In this document: one piece after another, positions 37,088-46,868 of the stretch
Numbering within the stretch: the stretch's first letter is position 1
How the letters are laid out: every line of letters starts with the position of its first letter
Assembly: GCF_003201855.1 (NCBI RefSeq)
Contig: NZ_QJKI01000017.1
Location: 1-62,887, forward strand
Direction: 5' to 3'
DNA length: 62,887 bases
DNA from: Rivihabitans pingtungensis
Lineage (GTDB): Bacteria > Pseudomonadota > Gammaproteobacteria > Burkholderiales > Aquaspirillaceae
Made by a program: the position numbers and the translations under genes
Notes under the pieces: generated by a model
Seen by the model: the letters and a program-made list of their open reading frames with translations, nothing else
Database searches by the model: none
What the model was told of the DNA's origin: nothing

Positions 37088-38266
37088 ATGACAAAAGATG
37101 TTGTGGTGTTGAGCGCCGTGCGCTCGGCTGTGGGCACGTTCAATGGTTCGCTGGCTGGCCTGGAGCCGTCCGATCTGGCGGGCCGCGTGATGAAAGAAGC
37201 CATCGCCCGTTCTGGCGTGGACGCCCAGTCGATCAACTACGTGACCGTGGGCAACTGCATCCCCACCGAGTCGCGCTTTGCTTACGTGGCCCGCGTGGCC
37301 TCGATCCAGGCCGGCCTGCCGATGGAATCGGTGGCGATGGCGGTGAACCGTCTGTGCTCGTCCGGCCTGCAAGCCGTGGTCAGCACCGCGCAAAGCATCA
37401 TGCTGGGCGATTGCGAATACGGCATTGGCGGCGGCGTGGAAGTGATGTCGCGCGGCGCGTACATGCTGCCGGCGCTGCGCAGCGGCGCGCGCATGGGCAA
37501 CACTCCGGCCATCGACATGATGGTGGACACCCTGACCGATCCGTTTGGCGTGGGCCATATGGGCATCACCGCGGAAAACCTGGCCAGCAAGTGGGGCATC
37601 AGCCGCGACGAGCAGGACGCCTTTGCGCTGGAATCGCAACAGCGCGCCGCCAAAGCCATCGCCGAAGGCCGCTTTGCCGGCCAGATCGTGCCCATCGTGC
37701 TGAAGAGCCGCAAGGGCGAAACCGTGTTCGACACCGACGAACACCCGCGCGCCACCACGCTGGAGTCGCTGGCCGCCATGAAGCCGGCGTTCAAGAAAGA
37801 CGGCACCGTCACCGCCGGCAACGCCTCGGGCCTGAACGATGGCGCCGCCTTCCTGGTGCTGGCCGACGCCGCCGCCGCCGCCAATTCCGGCTACAAGCCG
37901 ATGGCGCGCCTGGTGTCGTACGCCGTGGCCGGTGTGCCCAATGATGTGATGGGCGAAGGCCCGATCCCGGCCACCAAGCTGGCGCTGAAAAAAGCCGGCC
38001 TGAGCCTGGACCAGATCGACGTGATCGAATCCAACGAGGCGTTTGCCTCGCAGGCGCTGGCCGTGGCCAAGGGCCTGGAGCTGGATCTGAGCAAGACCAA
38101 CGTCAACGGCGGCGCCATTGCCCTGGGCCACCCGGTGGGCTGCTCGGGCGCGCTGATCGCCACCAAGGCGCTGCACGAGCTGCACCGCGTGCAAGGCCGC
38201 TACGCGCTGGTGACCATGTGCATCGGCGGCGGCCAGGGCATTGCCGTGGTGTTTGAACGCCTGTAA
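37088..38266 (+). CDS. bktB: Beta-ketothiolase (acetyl-CoA C-acyltransferase)
   Basis: The protein has 392 residues. The nucleophilic Cys is in NRLCSSGLQAV, the active His in NGGAIALGHPVG, and the second Cys in MCIGGGQGIA. The segments TVTAGNASGLNDGAA and RVQGRYALVTMC resemble BktB of Cupriavidus, which condenses acyl-CoAs for polyhydroxyalkanoate synthesis or beta-oxidation. It stands alone, with a hairpin after the stop. PhaA or AtoB function is an alternative. Confidence 0.93.
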   Translation: MTKDVVVLSAVRSAVGTFNGSLAGLEPSDLAGRVMKEAIARSGVDAQSINYVTVGNCIPTESRFAYVARVASIQAGLPMESVAMAVNRLCSSGLQAVVSTAQSIMLGDCEYGIGGGVEVMSRGAYMLPALRSGARMGNTPAIDMMVDTLTDPFGVGHMGITAENLASKWGISRDEQDAFALESQQRAAKAIAEGRFAGQIVPIVLKSRKGETVFDTDEHPRATTLESLAAMKPAFKKDGTVTAGNASGLNDGAAFLVLADAAAAANSGYKPMARLVSYAVAGVPNDVMGEGPIPATKLALKKAGLSLDQIDVIESNEAFASQALAVAKGLELDLSKTNVNGGAIALGHPVGCSGALIATKALHELHRVQGRYALVTMCIGGGQGIAVVFERL

Positions 38267-38289
38267 TCCCCCGCTGCGCTGAAAATCAC

Positions 38290-38326
38290 GCGCCCCCGTC
38301 CGGTGATGCCGGCGGGGGCGTTGTGC
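38290..38326 (+). terminator. Hairpin after thiolase gene
   Basis: CGCCCCCG and CGGGGGCG pair around a CGGTGATGCCGG-containing loop 24 bases after the bktB stop. No T run follows (TTGTG), so it may act as a weak terminator or mRNA 3' stabiliser. Confidence 0.45.
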
Positions 38327-38340
38327 ATGAGGCGCCGAGA

Positions 38341-38432
38341 AGCGCGAACACAATGCAGCGAAGCGATCCTGGCTGGGCGTGTGCAGACACGGCAAGGTCA
38401 CGCCACAACGCCAGGCGCATTGTGTGAGCGCT
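38341..38432 (+). repeat. Dispersed palindromic repeat copy
   Basis: The ends AGCGCGAACACAATGC / GCATTGTGTGAGCGCT pair at 14 of 16 positions. The centre CAGCGAAGCG-CCTGGCT-GGCGTGTGCAGACA and ACGGCAAGGTCAC-CCACAACGCCAGG is nearly identical to the copy at 45359-45455. Confidence 0.75.
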
Positions 38433-38434
38433 TT

Positions 38435-38953
38435 TTACACCGGCCACACCATCTGGCCGTGCACACCGTTTACCCCGGTCAGCACAAAACCCAGGCGTTG
38501 ATACAGCAGCAGGGCGCGCGGGTTGTTCAGTTCCACCAACAGGCTGAGCTGCGTGCAACCCAGCGCGGCGGCGTGCGCGTGGCAGGCGGTCAGCAGCGCG
38601 CTGCCCAGGCCGTGGTTGCGGCTGGCCGGTTGCAGCAGGATATCCAGGATGTGCAGGTCGTCACCATGTTGTTGCAGGTATAAGCGACCGACACACTGCC
38701 CATGCTGTTCCACCACTCCCCAGGCCAGTGGGCCCTCCAGCAGCCGGTAATGCTGGCGCTGTGCGCGGCATTGCTGGCTGGCCAGTTGCTGGCAATCCGC
38801 CAGCGGCAGGCCGCCGACGATGAATTGTTCGATGCGCCATTGCTGATATAGCTGGTCTACCGCCAGTTGGTCGCCCGACTGACGGGCACGCAAACGCACA
38901 CCCTGCGCGTCCAGGGCGGCGGGCAGGGTGGGCAAGCTCAGGGGATCACACAT
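38435..38953 (-). CDS. GNAT-family N-acetyltransferase
   Basis: The protein has 172 residues from ATG 38953 (MCDPLSLPTL); a longer start at 38977 is possible. Motif A is ILLQPASRNHGLGSALLTAC, followed by SLLVELNNPRALLLYQRLGF, classic GNAT beta4-beta5 features. The acceptor is unknown. Its stop abuts a palindromic repeat copy. Confidence 0.85.
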   Translation of the reverse strand: MCDPLSLPTLPAALDAQGVRLRARQSGDQLAVDQLYQQWRIEQFIVGGLPLADCQQLASQQCRAQRQHYRLLEGPLAWGVVEQHGQCVGRLYLQQHGDDLHILDILLQPASRNHGLGSALLTACHAHAAALGCTQLSLLVELNNPRALLLYQRLGFVLTGVNGVHGQMVWPV

Positions 38954-39013
38954 CTTCTCAAGGCATCCTGGCGCCACCCTGCGGTGGCGCCGTACAGGCC
39001 ATCAGGCCGGGAC

Positions 39014-40630
39014 TTATGTCTGAAAACCGCGCACCGAGGTTTGCAGGTTGGCGGCCACCGTGTGCATATCGTGGCTGGCCTGGGCGGCGGCATCCACGGC
39101 GGCGGCGTTGTCGCTGGCACTCTGGGCAATGTGTTCGATGCGCAGGGCAATGTCGTTGCTGGCCAGGCTTTGCTCTTTGAGCGCCAGCGAAATATCGTTG
39201 ACCGTGCTGACCACTTCGTCAGTGCGTCCTTCGATCACGGCAATGGCCGTACCACCTTCGCGCGCCAATGCCACGCCGGCGCCCATCTGCTCGACAGCGG
39301 CATCCATGCTCTGGCGCGACTGGCCAGACAATTGCTGGATGCGGCTGATCTTGTCGGTGATTTCGCCAGTGGCCTGGCTGGTGCGTTCGGCCAGCTTGCG
39401 TACTTCATCGGCCACCACGGCAAAACCACGCCCCTGTTCGCCGGCGCGCGCGGCTTCAATGGCAGCATTCAGCGCCAAGAGATTGGTCTGGTCGGCCACA
39501 TCGCGGATCACGCCAACAATCGAGCTGATGCCAGATACATCGTCCACCAGTGTGGTCAGGGTATGCGAAGCGGCTTCGACCGAATCATGAATCTTGGCCA
39601 TTTCTTCTGCCGCGCGGCGTACCACACGGCCGCTTTCGCGCGACTGCACACCGGCCTGCTGACTGACTTCCCGCGCCTGACCGGCGTGGCTGGCGATTTC
39701 GTTGATGCTGACGGTCATTTCTTCTACCGATGCCGCCATTGACGAAGCGGATTCACTTTGCTGGCTGGCCGATTGCGACAGCTGACCCACATGGCCGGAC
39801 AGCCCTTGTGACATATTCATCAGCCGGTGCGCCTGATCGGCCACCTGACTGACCATGGTGCGCAATTGCTGCTGCATGCCGGCGATGGCTGCGAGCAAGC
39901 CCTGGTTGTCGTGCTGAACCGGAGTATTGAGGTTGCCGGCGGCAATGCTGGCAACCACTTGAGCCGCATAGGCGGGCTCGCCACCCAACTGGCGGACAAT
40001 ATTGCGGGCAATCAGCAAACCGATAACCACCAGTGTCAGGGTGCCAAAACCGACGATGACCAGCAGGCTGATGGCCGACTGCAGGATTTCCCGATTGACG
40101 TCGTCGATATGCTGACCAGTGCCCACTGCCCATTTCCAGCGCGGGCTGGCCAGCACCTTGGAGATTTTTTCGCTTTCTTCGCTGTCGCCCGGCTTGACCC
40201 AGTCATACGCCGCCAGGCCGCTGCCATTGGCCAGTGCCTGAGCAAACAGCTCGCCCAGATTGCGCCCCTTGGCATCTTTGAGCTTGTAGACGCTGGTGCC
40301 GTCCAAGGCGGGCTTGATCGGGTGGCCAACGTAGTTCATCTGGGCGTCAAAGATGAAAAAATAGCCATCCTTGCCATAGCGGGCAGCCATCACTGCCGTT
40401 TTGGCGCGCGCCTGTGCCTCGGCTTCGCTGAGCTTGCCTTGGCTGGCGGCGTCTTCGTAGTGGGTGATGATGCGCAAGGTGCTTTCGGTCAGCCAGGTCA
40501 GCTTGCCGATACTGGCGGCGCGCAGCGCCTGATATTCCGAGCGCAGCACCATGCCACCCAAGGTCAGAAAGCCGACCACCGCCAGAACAACCAGGGTCAG
40601 CAACTGTGTGCGAACAGACAGATTTTTCAT
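39014..40630 (-). CDS. Methyl-accepting chemotaxis protein with single Cache sensor
   Basis: The protein has 538 residues from ATG 40630 ([10 protein letters not shown]); upstream in-frame codons lack a credible signal. A membrane segment (about 8-30) is followed by an sCache-type sensor with [20 protein letters not shown] and [12 protein letters not shown], a second membrane segment, a HAMP region and the MCP hairpin tip [20 protein letters not shown] with [13 protein letters not shown]. It is a dedicated receptor for small ligands, possibly carboxylates. It is the second receptor in the window, and there are no che genes. Confidence 0.94.
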   Translation of the reverse strand: MKNLSVRTQLLTLVVLAVVGFLTLGGMVLRSEYQALRAASIGKLTWLTESTLRIITHYEDAASQGKLSEAEAQARAKTAVMAARYGKDGYFFIFDAQMNYVGHPIKPALDGTSVYKLKDAKGRNLGELFAQALANGSGLAAYDWVKPGDSEESEKISKVLASPRWKWAVGTGQHIDDVNREILQSAISLLVIVGFGTLTLVVIGLLIARNIVRQLGGEPAYAAQVVASIAAGNLNTPVQHDNQGLLAAIAGMQQQLRTMVSQVADQAHRLMNMSQGLSGHVGQLSQSASQQSESASSMAASVEEMTVSINEIASHAGQAREVSQQAGVQSRESGRVVRRAAEEMAKIHDSVEAASHTLTTLVDDVSGISSIVGVIRDVADQTNLLALNAAIEAARAGEQGRGFAVVADEVRKLAERTSQATGEITDKISRIQQLSGQSRQSMDAAVEQMGAGVALAREGGTAIAVIEGRTDEVVSTVNDISLALKEQSLASNDIALRIEHIAQSASDNAAAVDAAAQASHDMHTVAANLQTSVRGFQT

Positions 40631-41213
40631 GGATGCGTGAGTTCCTGCTGCGCATGCGCCGTGCCGATGCGGCCTGGCCGAGCATGCTTTATAAGTAATA
40701 AACAAAAGTTCAACAGTATACGCCGATGCCTGACGGACTGTGAGCAGAAATCCTGCGATATTCCCCTGCCAGCAAAAGGTGTATTTCCCGCCAGGGCGAG
40801 CACCATCTGTCAGGAAACCTCCCCGTATGCCGAAAAACCCAAAGGTCGATCAAAAAATGACAATTGAAATTGTACTTTAGCCAAGTTGATGAATGAACGC
40901 AGGTTTTTTTGTTGTGGCAGCGATGGGGTGCCCTGCACGATGCGGTGGGATTTTTTAAGAGTATCACGAGCCAAGCTTAAATTAAGCTGAATGACACAAG
41001 CTATGCCAGGCAAAGATTTTTGGTAGATTTACTTAATTGACATCAAATGTGAAGCAATTGTTTCTGCCTCAACATATAGCAAAATAATATGTCAGCCTGG
41101 GATATTGTGGGGGACATGCAACAGTGGCAAATCGGCATGGCCCTGTGCACTGCGACAACCTCGCCCGCATCCTGCCGTTCCGGCCACATGGCAGGCTGGG
41201 TGACGGCCTGCTT
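40631..41213. other. 583-base gap between chemoreceptor and phosphofructokinase
   Basis: The stretch is AT-richer than neighbours and has no credible gene. Visible elements are an AT-rich hairpin CATATAG...ATATG near 41073-41091 and a small repeat AAGCTTAAATTAAGCT near 40974-40989. Upstream of the chemoreceptor the minus strand carries TTGAAC and TATAAA with a short 14-base spacing, a weak promoter candidate. Confidence 0.4.
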
Positions 41214-42473
41214 TCAATGAGAAAACGGCGGCAACTGGCGGGGGACTGCGCGATTTTGCAGGCGCACATAGTGTGGCAAGCCATTGACAAACGGAGGCCA
41301 GGCCTCGCCCTGAATCAGCGGCGCCAGGTAGCGTCGGCAAGCGTCAGTGATGTGAAATCCTTCGGCACTGATGAATTCCTTTGGCATGAATTTTTCCACA
41401 TTGGCCACGTCTTCCAGTGCCGCCATCCCCAGCGTCCATTGGTAAGGCACATCGCTGAGACGCACGATGGTCGGCATCACCCCGCCATGACCGGCCAGCG
41501 CCAATTCCACGGCTCGCGCGCCCAGTGCCCAGGCCTGCTCGACATCCACTGCCGAAGCCAGATGGCGGGCCGCGCGTTGCAAATAATCGGCCACGGCCCA
41601 ATGGTATTTATAACCCAATGCGCTCTTGACCAGATTGGCCAGCACCGGCGCCACGCCGCCCAGCTGGGCATGGCCAAAGGCATCGGTCAGCCCGCTTTCG
41701 GCAATAAAGCGGCCATCGGCCTGGCGAATGCCTTCTGACACAGCCACCACGCAATAGCCGTGGCGCTGTACGCAGGCATCCACTTGATCCAGAAACGGCT
41801 TGGGCTCAAACGGAATTTCCGGAAACAGCAACAAATGCGGCGGCTCGCCTTCGGCTTCACTGGCCAGGCCACAGGCGGCGGTGATCCAGCCAGCATGGCG
41901 GCCCATGACTTCCAGGATAAACACCTTGGTGGAGGTCTTGGCCATGGACGCCACATCGTAGCCCGCCTCACGAATTGAAGTGGCTACGTATTTGGCGACT
42001 GAGCCAAAGCCCGGACAGCAATCGGTGATGGGCAGGTCGTTGTCTACGGTCTTGGGGATATGGATGGCCTGGATCGGGTAGCCCAGTGCCGCAGACAGTT
42101 GGGCCACTTTCAGGCAGGTATCGGCAGAATCACCCCCGCCATTATAAAAAAAGTAGCCAATGTCATGTGCCTTGAACACTTCGATCAGACGCTGATATTC
42201 CGCCCGATGCTGTTGCAGATCTTGCAGCTTGTAGCGACAGGAGCCAAACGCCCCGCCGGGGGTGTGGCGCAGGGCAGCGATGTCAGCAGCGGACTCGTGG
42301 CGGGTGTCAATCAGGTCTTCATCCAGCGCGCCCAGAATGCCGTTGCGCCCGGCGTATACCGTTCCGATGCGCGTAGGGTGCTGACGGGCGGTTTCGATCA
42401 CCCCGGCTGCCGAGGCATTGATCACGGCGGTGACGCCACCGGATTGGGCATAAAAAGCGTTCTTGCAGCGCAT
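41214..42473 (-). CDS. pfp: Pyrophosphate-dependent 6-phosphofructokinase
   Basis: The protein has 419 residues from ATG 42473 (MRCKNAFYAQSGG). It reversibly phosphorylates fructose-6-phosphate with PPi. The phosphate-donor loop reads YNGGGDSADT, where ATP-type enzymes have GGDGS, matching the PPi-using group with GG(N/G)DS. Substrate-site elements are IPKTVDNDLP with the catalytic Asp, VMGRHAGW and a C-terminal GYKYHWAVADYLQRAARH. It lies downstream of a terminator that follows adk. PPi use allows glycolysis and gluconeogenesis with one enzyme. Confidence 0.9.
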   Translation of the reverse strand: MRCKNAFYAQSGGVTAVINASAAGVIETARQHPTRIGTVYAGRNGILGALDEDLIDTRHESAADIAALRHTPGGAFGSCRYKLQDLQQHRAEYQRLIEVFKAHDIGYFFYNGGGDSADTCLKVAQLSAALGYPIQAIHIPKTVDNDLPITDCCPGFGSVAKYVATSIREAGYDVASMAKTSTKVFILEVMGRHAGWITAACGLASEAEGEPPHLLLFPEIPFEPKPFLDQVDACVQRHGYCVVAVSEGIRQADGRFIAESGLTDAFGHAQLGGVAPVLANLVKSALGYKYHWAVADYLQRAARHLASAVDVEQAWALGARAVELALAGHGGVMPTIVRLSDVPYQWTLGMAALEDVANVEKFMPKEFISAEGFHITDACRRYLAPLIQGEAWPPFVNGLPHYVRLQNRAVPRQLPPFSH

Positions 42474-42512
42474 GGCACGCTCCCGAGCAGGTGTGATGGT
42501 GCCAGTGTAAAA

Positions 42513-42553
42513 CAAAAACGCCCCGGCGGGCCGTAGCCATCCGGGGCGTTTTA
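42513..42553. terminator. Strong terminator after adk
   Basis: AACGCCCCGG pairs with CCGGGGCGTT around GGCCGTAGCC. A-rich and T-rich ends flank it on both sides. It ends the exbB-to-adk run on the minus strand, 20 bases after the adk stop. Confidence 0.85.
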
Positions 42554-42572
42554 CCTGAGCAGGGATCGAGGA

Positions 42573-43265
<693 letters not shown>

Positions 43266-43271
43266 TTATGG

Positions 43272-44030
43272 TTATGGGTGAAACAGGGCGCGCACGCGGG
43301 CCAGGTCTTCGGGGGTGTCAACCCCACCCGGCGGCGCCTGCTCGACCACGCCCACAGCAATGGCGTGGCCGTGCCACAAGACACGGAGCTGTTCCAGCGC
43401 TTCGATGGCTTCCAGCGCGGACGGCGCCAGTTCACGGTAGTGACGCAGAAAGCCGGCGCGGTAGGCATACATCCCGATATGGCGCAGAACGGGTAGCTCT
43501 GGCGGCAGCGCGTCGGTTCGGTGGGCAAACGCGTCGCGGGCGTAGGGAATCGGAGCCCGACTAAAGTAAAGCGCATGACCGCGCCGGTCAAGCGTCACTT
43601 TGACAATATTCGGATTAAACATGTCCGCCGCATCATGGATGGGATGCGCCAGCGTGGCCATCGGCGCTTCACTGGCGGCCATCAGCGCGGCCAGGCGGTC
43701 GATCAGCGCCGGGTCGATCAGCGGTTCGTCGCCTTGCACATTCACCACGATGTCATCATCGGCCAGCGCCAGCAAATCAGCCATTTCCGCCAGGCGGTCG
43801 GTGCCGGACGGATGATCGGCGCTGGTCAGCCGCGCGGCCACGCCATGCTCGGCGCAGGCTTGCAGGATGCGGGCGTGGTCGGTGGCCACCACCACTTCGG
43901 CGGCGCCGCTTTTGGCCGCCTGCTGCGCCACGCGCACCACCATCGGCAGGCCGGCGATGTCGGCCAGCGGTTTGTCCGGCAGGCGGGTGGAATGCAGCCG
44001 CGCCGGAATCACCACGCGAAACTCAGCCAC
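43272..44030 (-). CDS. kdsB: 3-deoxy-manno-octulosonate cytidylyltransferase
   Basis: The protein has 252 residues. It activates Kdo as CMP-Kdo for LPS synthesis. Landmarks are [17 protein letters not shown] with the nucleotide-binding loop, [20 protein letters not shown], and [11 protein letters not shown] with [13 protein letters not shown]. The start overlaps the Trm112-like stop by 8 bases, which supports translational coupling. Confidence 0.97.
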   Translation of the reverse strand: MAEFRVVIPARLHSTRLPDKPLADIAGLPMVVRVAQQAAKSGAAEVVVATDHARILQACAEHGVAARLTSADHPSGTDRLAEMADLLALADDDIVVNVQGDEPLIDPALIDRLAALMAASEAPMATLAHPIHDAADMFNPNIVKVTLDRRGHALYFSRAPIPYARDAFAHRTDALPPELPVLRHIGMYAYRAGFLRHYRELAPSALEAIEALEQLRVLWHGHAIAVGVVEQAPPGGVDTPEDLARVRALFHP

Positions 44031-44211
44031 CGCGCACCTCTTCGTCGGCGGGCAGTTCGCGCGCTTCGCTTTCCAGCATCATCGGAATGCCGTCGCGAAC
44101 CGGAAAAGCCAGGCGATCGGCCTTGCAGATCAGTTCCTGGGCGGACTTGTCAAACACCAGCGGGCCTTTGCAGACCGGGCAGACGAGAATTTCAAGCAGC
44201 TTGCTGTCCAT
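44023..44211 (-). CDS. Trm112-family small zinc-ribbon-like protein
   Basis: The protein has 62 residues ([16 protein letters not shown]), of the Trm112/YcaR family that acts as a partner or chaperone of methyltransferases. One CPVC pair is present; the second pair is reduced to a single Cys in [19 protein letters not shown]. It is conserved in this position between lpxK and kdsB. It overlaps lpxK by 20 and kdsB by 8 bases. Confidence 0.93.
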   Translation of the reverse strand: MDSKLLEILVCPVCKGPLVFDKSAQELICKADRLAFPVRDGIPMMLESEARELPADEEVRGG

Positions 44212-45232
44212 GGCGCAGTTCTTTCAGCGTAGAAACCAGCCAGCTCACCAACCCGGCGTCCAGCTGGGCGGTGACTGGCAAAACCCAGAGTTTACCATTA
44301 TCGAGCGCTTGCCATTTGACTGCGTCCTTGCTGGTGATCACCACGGCGTCGGCGTCGGCGGGCAAGTCAGCGGCGGTAAAGGCGTGGTGGTCGGCAAACG
44401 CCAGGCAGCGCGCGGGCGTCAGCCCCTGCTGGCGCAGCGTGTCGAAAAAGCGTTGCGGGTGGCCAATGCCGGCCAGCGCCACCACCCGGCCAGGTAAATC
44501 CGCTGGCGCGCAGCGCCTGGCCGGCTGGCTGAGCTGGTAGAGCGCGCCAGGCTGCAAACGCATATGAAAGCAGCGCGGATGCGCCGGCAAGTCGGGCGGC
44601 GCCGCGTCGCCATTCACCACCACCGCGTCCACCCGCGCCAGCCGGCTGACGGGCTCGCGCAAGGGCCCGGCCGGCAGCAGGCGGCCCGTGCCAAAGCCGC
44701 GCCCGCCGTCCACCACCGCCAGCTCGATGTCGCGCGCCAGCGCGTAGTGTTGCAGGCCATCGTCGGCCAGGATGACATTCACCTCGGGGTGAGCGGCCAG
44801 CAGCGCGCGCCCGGCCTCGCTGCGTCGGCGGCCAATCGCCACGGCAAAGCCAGCCTGGGCGTACAGCAAGGGTTCGTCGCCGACTTGAGCCGGGTCGTCG
44901 TGGGCATGCACCGCCTGCGCCTGGCGCGCCGCGCCGCCATAGCCCCGGCTGATCACGCCGGGGTGCAGGCCGGCGGCGCGCAGCTCGGCCAGCAAGGCCA
45001 GGGTCAGCGGGGTTTTGCCGGCGCCGCCAACGTGGATATTGCCCACCACCACCACCGGAACCGGCAGGCGCTCACGGCGCAGCAGGCCGCAGGCAAACGC
45101 GGCGCGTCGCAGGCCAGCCAGCGCGGCAAACAGCCAGGACAACGGAAGGGTCCAAAGCGCCAGCCACGGGTCGCGGCGGCCATGCCAGAAGGCTTGCAGA
45201 CGCTCGGCAAAAGTCGAAGGGGAGTCAGACAT
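44192..45232 (-). CDS. lpxK: Tetraacyldisaccharide 4'-kinase
   Basis: The protein has 346 residues from ATG 45232 ([13 protein letters not shown]). It phosphorylates the lipid A disaccharide. The N-terminal hydrophobic stretch (about 20-40) associates with the inner membrane. The Walker A is VGGAGKTP near residue 60, followed by GVISRGYGG, the [12 protein letters not shown] motif, [20 protein letters not shown] and FADHHAFT. The catalytic Asp is in DDGLQH. It overlaps the Trm112-like gene. Confidence 0.96.
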   Translation of the reverse strand: MSDSPSTFAERLQAFWHGRRDPWLALWTLPLSWLFAALAGLRRAAFACGLLRRERLPVPVVVVGNIHVGGAGKTPLTLALLAELRAAGLHPGVISRGYGGAARQAQAVHAHDDPAQVGDEPLLYAQAGFAVAIGRRRSEAGRALLAAHPEVNVILADDGLQHYALARDIELAVVDGGRGFGTGRLLPAGPLREPVSRLARVDAVVVNGDAAPPDLPAHPRCFHMRLQPGALYQLSQPARRCAPADLPGRVVALAGIGHPQRFFDTLRQQGLTPARCLAFADHHAFTAADLPADADAVVITSKDAVKWQALDNGKLWVLPVTAQLDAGLVSWLVSTLKELRHGQQAA

Positions 45233-45358
45233 GGTCGGGATCAGAAGGCGGCGCCGCCGCCGCACCAAGCAGCCGCTGGCCGCCTGGTGTGCGGGCTGGC
45301 GAGCACTGCCGCGCAGTGCATATGCCGCCAGAGGGTTTGGTCAGCCGCGCTTAGAGTC

Positions 45359-45455
45359 GCTCACAAAACTCAGCGAAGCGCCCCTGGCTAGGCGTGTGCA
45401 GACAGTGCAACAAGTACGGCAAGGTCACACCACAACGCCAGGGGGTTTTGTGAGC
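45359..45455 (+). repeat. Dispersed palindromic repeat, best copy
   Basis: The 97-bp element ends in perfect 11-base inverted repeats GCTCACAAAAC / GTTTTGTGAGC. The centre shares CAGCGAAGCG, CCTGGCT, GGCGTGTGCAGACA, ACGGCAAGGTCAC and CCACAACGCCAGG with the copy at 38341-38432. It fills part of the gap between exbD and lpxK, so it is transcribed as part of that run. Confidence 0.8.
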
Positions 45456-45460
45456 GGCGC

Positions 45461-45874
45461 TTATTGGGCGGCCGGCGCCTGGGTGGCGAAGGTCAGCTTG
45501 CTCAGGCTGGCCTGGCGGGCGGCTTCCATCACGGTCACCACCGCCTGGTGCGGCGCCTTGCCGTCGGCTTGAATCACCACGCTGGGGTCGGCCTGGCCGC
45601 CAGCGGCGGCCTTGAGCGCGTCGCCCAGGGCGTTGGCGGCCACGGGCTGCTGATTCACCAGGTATTCGCCGGCCGGGTTCACCGCCACGCGGATTTCCAG
45701 CGGTTTTTCCTGCGGGGCGTCGGCGCTGGCGGTGGGCAGGTTGATCTTGAGTTCGGCAAAGCGATTGTAAGTCGTGGTGACCATCAAAAAGATCAAGATC
45801 ACCAGCAACAGGTCAATCAGCGGAATAAAATTGATTTCCGGCTCTTCGCGCTTGCGGCCTCGGCTGAAGTTCAT
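45461..45874 (-). CDS. exbD: Biopolymer transport protein ExbD
   Basis: The protein has 137 residues. A single membrane helix (about 16-34, INFIPLIDLLLVILIFLM) contains the functionally critical Asp. The periplasmic domain is TolR-like (VNPAGEYLVN, VIQADGKAPHQAVVTVMEAA). With ExbB it energises outer-membrane transport. It follows exbB by 10 bases. The gap to lpxK holds a palindromic repeat. Confidence 0.95.
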   Translation of the reverse strand: MNFSRGRKREEPEINFIPLIDLLLVILIFLMVTTTYNRFAELKINLPTASADAPQEKPLEIRVAVNPAGEYLVNQQPVAANALGDALKAAAGGQADPSVVIQADGKAPHQAVVTVMEAARQASLSKLTFATQAPAAQ

Positions 45875-45884
45875 GCCGCTCTCC

Positions 45885-46490
45885 TTAACGGTCGCGGTCG
45901 CCGTGGACCACGTCCACCAGATGGATGGCCTGTTGTTCCATGCTCACCAGCAGGGCGTCCACCTTGGCGCGGAAATGGCGGTAGAAGATCATGCTGGGAA
46001 TCGCCACCACCAGGCCAAAGGCGGTGTTGTACAGCGCCACCGAGATGCCATGCGCCAGTTGCTGCGGGTTGGTGCCGGTGGGGCTGCTGGCGCCAAACAG
46101 CTCGATCATGCCCACCACGGTGCCCAGCAGGCCCAGCAGCGGGGCCATGGCGGCGATGGTGCCCAGCGTGGTCAGAAAGCGCTCCAGCTCGTGGGCCACC
46201 ACGCGGCCGGCTTCTTCGATGGCTTCTTTCATTACTTCGCGGCTGGCGCGCTGGTTTTTCAGGCCGGCGGCCAGGATGCGCGCCAGCGGCGCGCCATTGA
46301 CCAATTGCTCGTACAATGCGCGGGTGTCGCCTGCCTGGCTGCGGTTGAGCACGTCTTCCAGCAGGCCCGCCGGCGCCACCAGGCTTTGCCGCAGGCTGTA
46401 GAAGCGCTCGAAAATGATCGCCAGCGATACCACGGAAGCCAGAATGATGGTCCAGATCGGCCAGCCGGCCGCTTCGATGATCGACAACAC
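45885..46490 (-). CDS. exbB: MotA/TolQ/ExbB proton channel protein
   Basis: The protein has 201 residues. Three membrane segments are present: about 9-30 (WTIILASVVSLAIIFERFYS), then the conserved pair IAAMAPLLGLLGTVVGMIELF and GISVALYNTAFGLVVAIPSMIFY. These are the TolQ/ExbB signature. It forms the proton channel with ExbD for TonB- or Tol-type energisation. The location at the head of exbD-lpxK-kdsB-adk is usual in Neisseriales. Confidence 0.94.
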   Translation of the reverse strand: MLSIIEAAGWPIWTIILASVVSLAIIFERFYSLRQSLVAPAGLLEDVLNRSQAGDTRALYEQLVNGAPLARILAAGLKNQRASREVMKEAIEEAGRVVAHELERFLTTLGTIAAMAPLLGLLGTVVGMIELFGASSPTGTNPQQLAHGISVALYNTAFGLVVAIPSMIFYRHFRAKVDALLVSMEQQAIHLVDVVHGDRDR

Positions 46491-46868
46491 GCAAGACCCC
46501 TTTTATGCGTAGACAGTACAATCTTTAAACTCTACGCGAAGGCGTCAGCTGCGGCAAGACATCTGACCGCCACCAGGGGGATTTTCTCGGTGTTTTCTGG
46601 GTAATTTTACTTAAGACCATGGTTTGTCACGGTTTTTTGCATTCATCCACACAAACTGTGGATAACCATGTGGACAAACCTTGAGTGAACCGGCAAACCC
46701 CTAGTCAGGCAAGGCTTTTTTCTGGATTGCCCATTTGCTGGGCAGGCTGGCTAAGTCTATAAAAAACAAACACTTAAAAAATAATTGCGCTTTCATGACA
46801 AACCCTCTTGACAGAATACCCACAAGGCCAAGAGGTGTGGATGACTTGACAAGCCAGGAAAACCACCC
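46491..46868. other. AT-rich gap with DnaA-box-like 9-mers between exbB and xseA
   Basis: This 378-base divergent region contains no gene. It has one perfect DnaA box (TTATCCACA, minus strand, 46657-46665) and near matches at 46643-46651 (one mismatch), 46669-46677 (one mismatch) and 46836-46844 (one mismatch). An A-rich tract follows at 46755-46785. Promoters for exbB and xseA must lie here; TTGACA at 46810-46815 is a candidate -35. Confidence 0.5.
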
